64,000 nucleotides of DNA, from NCBI GenBank assembly GCA_014802045.1, contig JAAVDA010000012.1, positions 1-64,000 on the forward strand, in the 5' to 3' direction. The notes beneath the pieces are model-generated. The model was not told where the DNA came from. It was given only the letters and a program-made list of their open reading frames with translations, and did no database searches. Within the stretch, counting starts at the first letter, position 1. Each line of letters starts with the position of its first letter. The DNA comes from Bacteroides sp. (GTDB lineage Bacteria > Bacteroidota > Bacteroidia > Bacteroidales > Muribaculaceae). Position numbers and translations under genes: made by a program. This document shows positions 60,605 to 64,000 of the stretch, piece by piece.

Positions 60605-62410
60605 ATGAAAAAGATACTGACAGCTACTTTCGCTGCCGCAGCACTTCTCACCACCTCTTGCGGTGTAGACCGTCTGCCCTATGGCTCGATGGCTGCGGAG
60701 CAGGTTACGGCCGATCCCGAGGCATCTCTCGATGCTCTCATGAACGGTGTCTATGCCCAGCTCAAGACATGGTCTGACCCCATGCACCGTTGCGGCGAAT
60801 ATGCCGGCGACAACATGATGATTCGCGGTAACTCCACCGACGCGTTCTTCGAATTCATCTCCTTCTCCCGCACCCCCAACAACTACCGTCTGCAGAACTT
60901 CTGGGACTACGGTTATAAAGGCATCGCCCAAGCCTCAAATATTATCAATATGCTCGAAGAAGGCAAGACTGCCGAAATCGACAACTCCCTTGGCGAATGC
61001 TACTACATCCGCGGCATGCTCTATTTCTACTTCGTGCGTGCCTATGGCCGTCCCTACTATCAGGCTCCCGAGAAAAACCTCGGTGTGCCCATCGTAAATG
61101 GTACTCCTGAGAATGTTAACGACATGGCTTTCGACGACCGCGCCACAGTGGCTCAGACCTACGAGCAGGTTATCTCCGACCTTAAGAAGGCCGAAGAGCT
61201 CATGACAATCGACAAAGGCCCCGGCTTCGCATCAAAGCGCGCTGCTCAGGCTATGCTCTCACGCGTCTACCTCTATATGAGCGGCACCTACGAGCAGCCC
61301 AACACCCAGTATGCGCAGCTCGCCGTTGAATATTCCGACAAGGTTATCAACTCAGGTGATTATGCCCTCGTTAGCCGCGATCAGCTCATGGTTTATCCCA
61401 CTATCGTGCCCGAAAACAACCCCGAGGCTATCTTCGTGGTTAAGCGTCTCGCTTCTGAGTTCTCTGGCTTTGACCACTACTACGGTGTAGGCGGTATGTA
61501 TGCCAACATCGGCGGCATGGGCTGGGGCGAGATGTTTGCCTCCGCCAAATACATCGACCTTCTCAACGAGACAGGCCGTAACGACTGGCGTCCTGAATCT
61601 GAGTACTACAGTGATGCACGTGCAGCTTTCATCGAGCCTACCTATGAGTTTACCCTTTCTAAGGATCCTGTGACCGGTGAGACCGATGTCCCCTACGAGG
61701 TTATCCGTTTCATCGTCTGGACCGACCCCACTACTCAGGACTACGTGCAGCTGCGCATACATCGCGATGCTTCCGGCACACCTTATGAGGCTTACGACAC
61801 CAAGGCTGCCGACGGTAAGACAGTAATCGACAAGACCTATCCACTCACAGTTGTTAATGCCGATCAGGACATCTACTCCATCACCTACACCACAGCAAAA
61901 GGTGGTGAGCAGACCGTCAATGGTTTCATCGACTACTACATCTCTCTCAACCGAGTTTATCCGCAGTTCTACATCACCAAGTGCTCTCGCGAGGGTGAGG
62001 ATTCCCACCTCCATTCTCCCGTTATCTCTCGTCTGGCTGAGATCTACCTCAACCGTGCCGAGGCCAATGCCAAGCTCGGTAAATATGGCGACGCCCTCAC
62101 CGACCTCAACACCATCCGTGGCCGCGCTATCGTAGGTGGCGAATATGAGTCGCTCGACGCTTCCAACGCTGCTGAGCGCATCGACAAGGAGCGCACCCTT
62201 GAGCTTGCTTATCAGGCTGAGAGAAGCTACGACGTGTTCCGCAACGGCGGCACACTCACACGCCACTATCCCGGTGCCCACAACCAGGCTCAGGAGATTC
62301 CCGCCACAGAATATCGCGTTGTCTACTACATTCCTCAGAATGCTATCAACGCATATCCCGGCACACTCACTCAGAACCCCACCGACAACGCCGGTGTGAT
62401 CCTCAACTGA
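60605..62410 (+). CDS. susD: SusD/RagB family nutrient-binding lipoprotein
   Basis: A 601-residue lipoprotein (lipobox LLTTSC, Cys19) with the SusD layout: N-terminal YGSMAAEQVTADPEASLDAL, TPR-type helices with LGECYYIRGMLYFYFVRAYG, and the C-terminal LAEIYLNRAEANAKLGKYGDALTDLNTIRGRA (given in parts: LAEIYLNRAEANAKLG, DALTDLNTIRGRA). It lies 19 bases after susC. Its last codons contain an 18-base sequence that is repeated just after the stop. Confidence 0.95.
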   Translation: MKKILTATFAAAALLTTSCGVDRLPYGSMAAEQVTADPEASLDALMNGVYAQLKTWSDPMHRCGEYAGDNMMIRGNSTDAFFEFISFSRTPNNYRLQNFWDYGYKGIAQASNIINMLEEGKTAEIDNSLGECYYIRGMLYFYFVRAYGRPYYQAPEKNLGVPIVNGTPENVNDMAFDDRATVAQTYEQVISDLKKAEELMTIDKGPGFASKRAAQAMLSRVYLYMSGTYEQPNTQYAQLAVEYSDKVINSGDYALVSRDQLMVYPTIVPENNPEAIFVVKRLASEFSGFDHYYGVGGMYANIGGMGWGEMFASAKYIDLLNETGRNDWRPESEYYSDARAAFIEPTYEFTLSKDPVTGETDVPYEVIRFIVWTDPTTQDYVQLRIHRDASGTPYEAYDTKAADGKTVIDKTYPLTVVNADQDIYSITYTTAKGGEQTVNGFIDYYISLNRVYPQFYITKCSREGEDSHLHSPVISRLAEIYLNRAEANAKLGKYGDALTDLNTIRGRAIVGGEYESLDASNAAERIDKERTLELAYQAERSYDVFRNGGTLTRHYPGAHNQAQEIPATEYRVVYYIPQNAINAYPGTLTQNPTDNAGVILN

Positions 62411-62434
62411 TTTCCCCCGACAACGCCGGTGTGA
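62382..62434 (+). repeat. 18-bp direct repeat across the susD stop
   Basis: CCGACAACGCCGGTGTGA occurs at 62382-62399 inside the last codons of susD and at 62417-62434 after its stop, with a 35-base period. It looks like a small tandem duplication of the gene end. Confidence 0.7.
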
Positions 62435-62559
62435 AACCCCAACAGCACCCCGGCAAGTCTACACAAACATTAGGTTGATATAAAAACCTCCCGTTCCCGG
62501 ACGGCAGCCTCCCCCAACAAGGCTCCGCCCGGGAACCCTTTTCTCCACCCCCACCTCCC

Positions 62560-62830
62560 GCCCATCCCCGGCTTCTCCCCGTGTCCGCATCCCCCTCACA
62601 CGCTTCGAGCGGCGGGACGATGCCCGCATGCACCGCTCCCGGCGTGCCCCGTCCCCACCTAGCCCCCAGGCAGATTTACCCACGTCCCGGAGGGGCGCTG
62701 CGTGCCCCGTCCCCACCCAGACCCGCGGCAAATCCACCTACGTCCCGGAGGGGCGTATTTGTCAGAAACCCCGGGCTTTAGCCCGGGGAGAGAAAGTAGA
62801 AGAGAAGGTGTCCCGGCGGGACACCTTGTA
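62560..62830. repeat. palindromic repeats upstream of the transposase (copies C and partial)
   Basis: A partial unit at about 62562-62640 shares the CCCCGGCTTCTCCCCGTGTC and CACGCTTCGxGxGGCGGGAC blocks with 63440-63492 and 63740-63789. Two CGTCCCGGAGGGGCG-like boxes follow (about 62682 and 62740). Then come CCCCGGGCTTTAGCCCGGGG (62769-62788) and a perfect palindrome of 11-bp arms centred on 62816, TGTCCCGGCGGGACA at its core. Non-coding. Confidence 0.8.
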
Positions 62831-62836
62831 GGTCGT

Positions 62837-62869
62837 TTTGGTTTTTACGCCGATTATTCCCTATATTTG
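62837..62869 (+). promoter_or_regulatory. promoter of the transposase
   Basis: TTTG (62837-62840), 21 bases, TATATTTG (62862-62869), only 8 bases before the ATG at 62878. It begins ten bases after the palindrome centred on 62816. Confidence 0.65.
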
Positions 62870-62877
62870 CATTCATT

Positions 62878-63321
62878 ATGAGCAAAGTTAAAGCATTATA
62901 CCACATTGTGTTTTGCACCAAAAGTCGCAAAATGACCATCCCCCTTGCCTACAAAGAAGACCTGTATCGCTTCATATGGCGTAAACTTGATGACAACAGA
63001 TGCAAGTTGCTCCGTATAGGTGGAATCCAAAATCATATTCATATACTCATAGACCTTCATCCTACGGTAGCGTTGTCAAGCCTCCTACAGGTGATTAAAG
63101 GTAGTTCGAGCATATGGATGAAATCAGACCCGCGTTTCGCCCACTTTGAAGGTTGGGCCGGCGACTATTTTGCCTGCACTCTCTCTCCAGATGCACGTTC
63201 GCCATTGATTGAATACATTAAGAATCAAGAGCAGCATCATTTAGGGCAACCTATTGAAAATGAAATCAGCACAATGTACAAGTGTGCTGACCTCTTGTAT
63301 GATGAACGTGATTTGCAATAG
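62878..63321 (+). CDS. IS200/REP-associated (Y1, HUH) transposase
   Basis: A 147-residue single-domain Y1 transposase. Marks: HIVFCTKSRK near the N-terminus, the metal-binding HUH motif HIH (His53, His55) in GGIQNHIHILID, and the catalytic Tyr113 in YIKNQEQHH. Length matches TnpA/RAYT proteins, which cut and join single-stranded DNA at hairpins. No TnpB or cargo gene accompanies it. Both sides are lined with palindromic repeats of a family also found elsewhere in the window, as RAYT genes are with REP sequences. All key residues are intact, so it may be active. Confidence 0.9.
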   Translation: MSKVKALYHIVFCTKSRKMTIPLAYKEDLYRFIWRKLDDNRCKLLRIGGIQNHIHILIDLHPTVALSSLLQVIKGSSSIWMKSDPRFAHFEGWAGDYFACTLSPDARSPLIEYIKNQEQHHLGQPIENEISTMYKCADLLYDERDLQ

Positions 63322-63322
63322 T

Positions 63323-63612
63323 CACGATGCGTCGCCTCCGGGACGCTTCTCATGTTCATCGCCTTCTCTGGGTTGAAACCCGGAGCTGCCCACAAATCCA
63401 CCCCCTCCGGGGACGGCATCCCATCGCCATCTCTCCCGCCATCCCGGCTTCTCCCCGTGTCCGCATCCCCCTCACACGCTTCGGGTGGCGGGACGATGCC
63501 CGTATGCGCCGTCCATGGCGCGGCCCGGAGGGACGTGATTGTCCGAAACCCCGGGCTTTAGCCCGGGGCAAGCCTATCGGGGGGCAGGATGTGTCCCGGC
63601 AGGACACATTAT
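63323..63612. repeat. complete composite palindromic repeat unit downstream of the transposase
   Basis: About 290 bp with three palindromes in order: a CTCTGGGTTGAAACCCGGAG type (near 63372), CCCCGGGCTTTAGCCCGGGG (63549-63568) and TGTGTCCCGGCAGGACACA (63590-63608). The unit begins two bases after the transposase stop codon. Reverse-complemented, its second half matches copies A (5487) and B (16526). Confidence 0.8.
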
Positions 63613-63619
63613 GACACTG

Positions 63620-63800
63620 CACGATGCGTCACCTCCGGGATGCTTCTCATGTTCATGCCTTCTCCGGGTTGAAACCCGGAGCTGCCCACGAATCCGCCCC
63701 CTCCGGGGACGACATCCCAGCCCCATGTTTCCCGTCCTCCCCGGCTTCTCCCCGTGTCCGCATCCCCTCACACGCTTCGGGTGGCGGGAGCGGCGGGGGC
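63620..63800. repeat. second, truncated composite unit
   Basis: A direct repeat of the first about 170 bp of the preceding unit (63323-63492 versus 63620-63789), including CTCCGGGTTGAAACCCGGAG (63662-63681). It breaks off before the second and third palindromes. Confidence 0.8.
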
Positions 63801-63891
63801 GGTGTTCGGGAGGCGGTTGGAAGTGTCCCGTGTTATAACAAACATTAACACTCAAAATGCACCCCGCTAAAAAATTTGCGTTAATTTTGCG

Positions 63892-63899
63892 CTCAGGTA
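63892..63899 (+). promoter_or_regulatory. -7 box of the last, partial gene
   Basis: TAATTTTG, about 80 bases before the ATG at 63980. The stretch 63801-63979 holds no other recognised feature. Confidence 0.5.
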
Positions 63900-63979
63900 A
63901 TTGATTTGGCAAAAAAAGCCTTAAATATACCACACAAAACAGCAGCGTAATCAGTATCACTAACAACGGAACAACTAAT

Positions 63980-64000
63980 ATGACTAAAGCCCCATTTCAC
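63980..64000 (+). CDS. start of a further gene (cut by window end)
   Basis: ATG at 63980 opens a frame reading MTKAPFH to the last base. It follows a -7 box and an AT-rich leader. Too short to identify; the start itself is only inferred from the promoter. Confidence 0.4.

Noticed and set aside
63323-63800. CRISPR-like or long direct repeat from an insertion sequence with target duplication.
   Set aside because: Units are 170-290 bp, palindromic and dispersed elsewhere in the window; no spacers and no classical terminal inverted repeats flank a single element.
1-64000. tRNA or rRNA genes.
   Set aside because: No cloverleaf-like segment or rRNA stretch was recognised by eye in the intergenic regions; a tRNA scan would be needed to exclude one fully.

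Overview
The window looks like the chromosome of a Bacteroidales gut bacterium, most likely of the Muribaculaceae type. The evidence is a SusC/SusD pair, a fused SecDF, many secreted lipoproteins with SPII signals, a near absence of Shine-Dalgarno sequences, and promoters of the Bacteroidetes form (TTTG or TTG, 19-21 bp, then TAnnTTTG). Most genes are GC-rich. One island (about 35.3-37.65 kb) is strongly AT-rich, and one lipoprotein gene (about 30.3-31.4 kb) is moderately so.

Layout. 0.3-5.4 kb: TPR membrane protein, yceD-like DUF177, rpmF, fabH, era and der. 5.6-8.1 kb: secreted Sel1-repeat protein and malate dehydrogenase. 8.4-13.2 kb: a TonB-dependent receptor with a large partner lipoprotein. 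13.4-16.4 kb: divergent GH109-type glycosidase and N-acetylhexosamine-kinase-like gene. 16.7-21.6 kb: rpsA and secDF. 21.87-22.09 kb: a candidate structured non-coding RNA with its own promoter and terminator. 22.2-27.8 kb: rlmN, a YidE-type transporter, DUF3822, rsmD, a sirtuin and birA. 27.9-34.0 kb: a reduced phage-like module (capsid-like, connector-like, split portal and small proteins) with no terminase, integrase or tail gene, interrupted by a beta-propeller lipoprotein. 34.1-39.8 kb: U32 protein, AT-rich SGNH hydrolase/acyltransferase island, FemAB-like protein and iron alcohol dehydrogenase. 39.9-47.4 kb: sialic acid catabolic operon (MFS transporter, NanA, epimerase, a three-domain esterase/esterase/mutarotase fusion, creatininase-like enzyme). 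47.4-49.5 kb: two adjacent ATPases behind a promoter with three tandem 16-bp repeats. 49.8-57.3 kb: lipoate ligase, gcvT, gcvH, gcvPA, gcvPB, lpdA and a GT2 glycosyltransferase. 57.5-62.4 kb: susC/susD. 62.4-64.0 kb: a Y1 (HUH) transposase embedded in palindromic repeats, then the first codons of another gene.

How the genes fit together. The nan operon is a near-complete route from O-acetylated sialic acid to N-acetylglucosamine-type products. The lplA-gcv-lpd block encodes the whole glycine cleavage system with its lipoylation enzyme. GH109 plus kinase could release and phosphorylate N-acetylgalactosamine. Surface functions are carried by susC/D, the TonB receptor/lipoprotein pair and the acyltransferase island. 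Two of these genes, susC and the acyltransferase, contain nine-G tracts that could switch expression by slippage.

The best candidates for something new are: the capsid/portal module with a shared 14-bp promoter element; the transposase with its dispersed palindromic repeat family, which recurs at 5.5, 16.5, 62.6-62.8 and 63.3-63.8 kb; the candidate non-coding RNA at 22 kb; and the ATPase pair with its operator-like repeats. All family assignments were made by reading motifs by eye; no database search was run.
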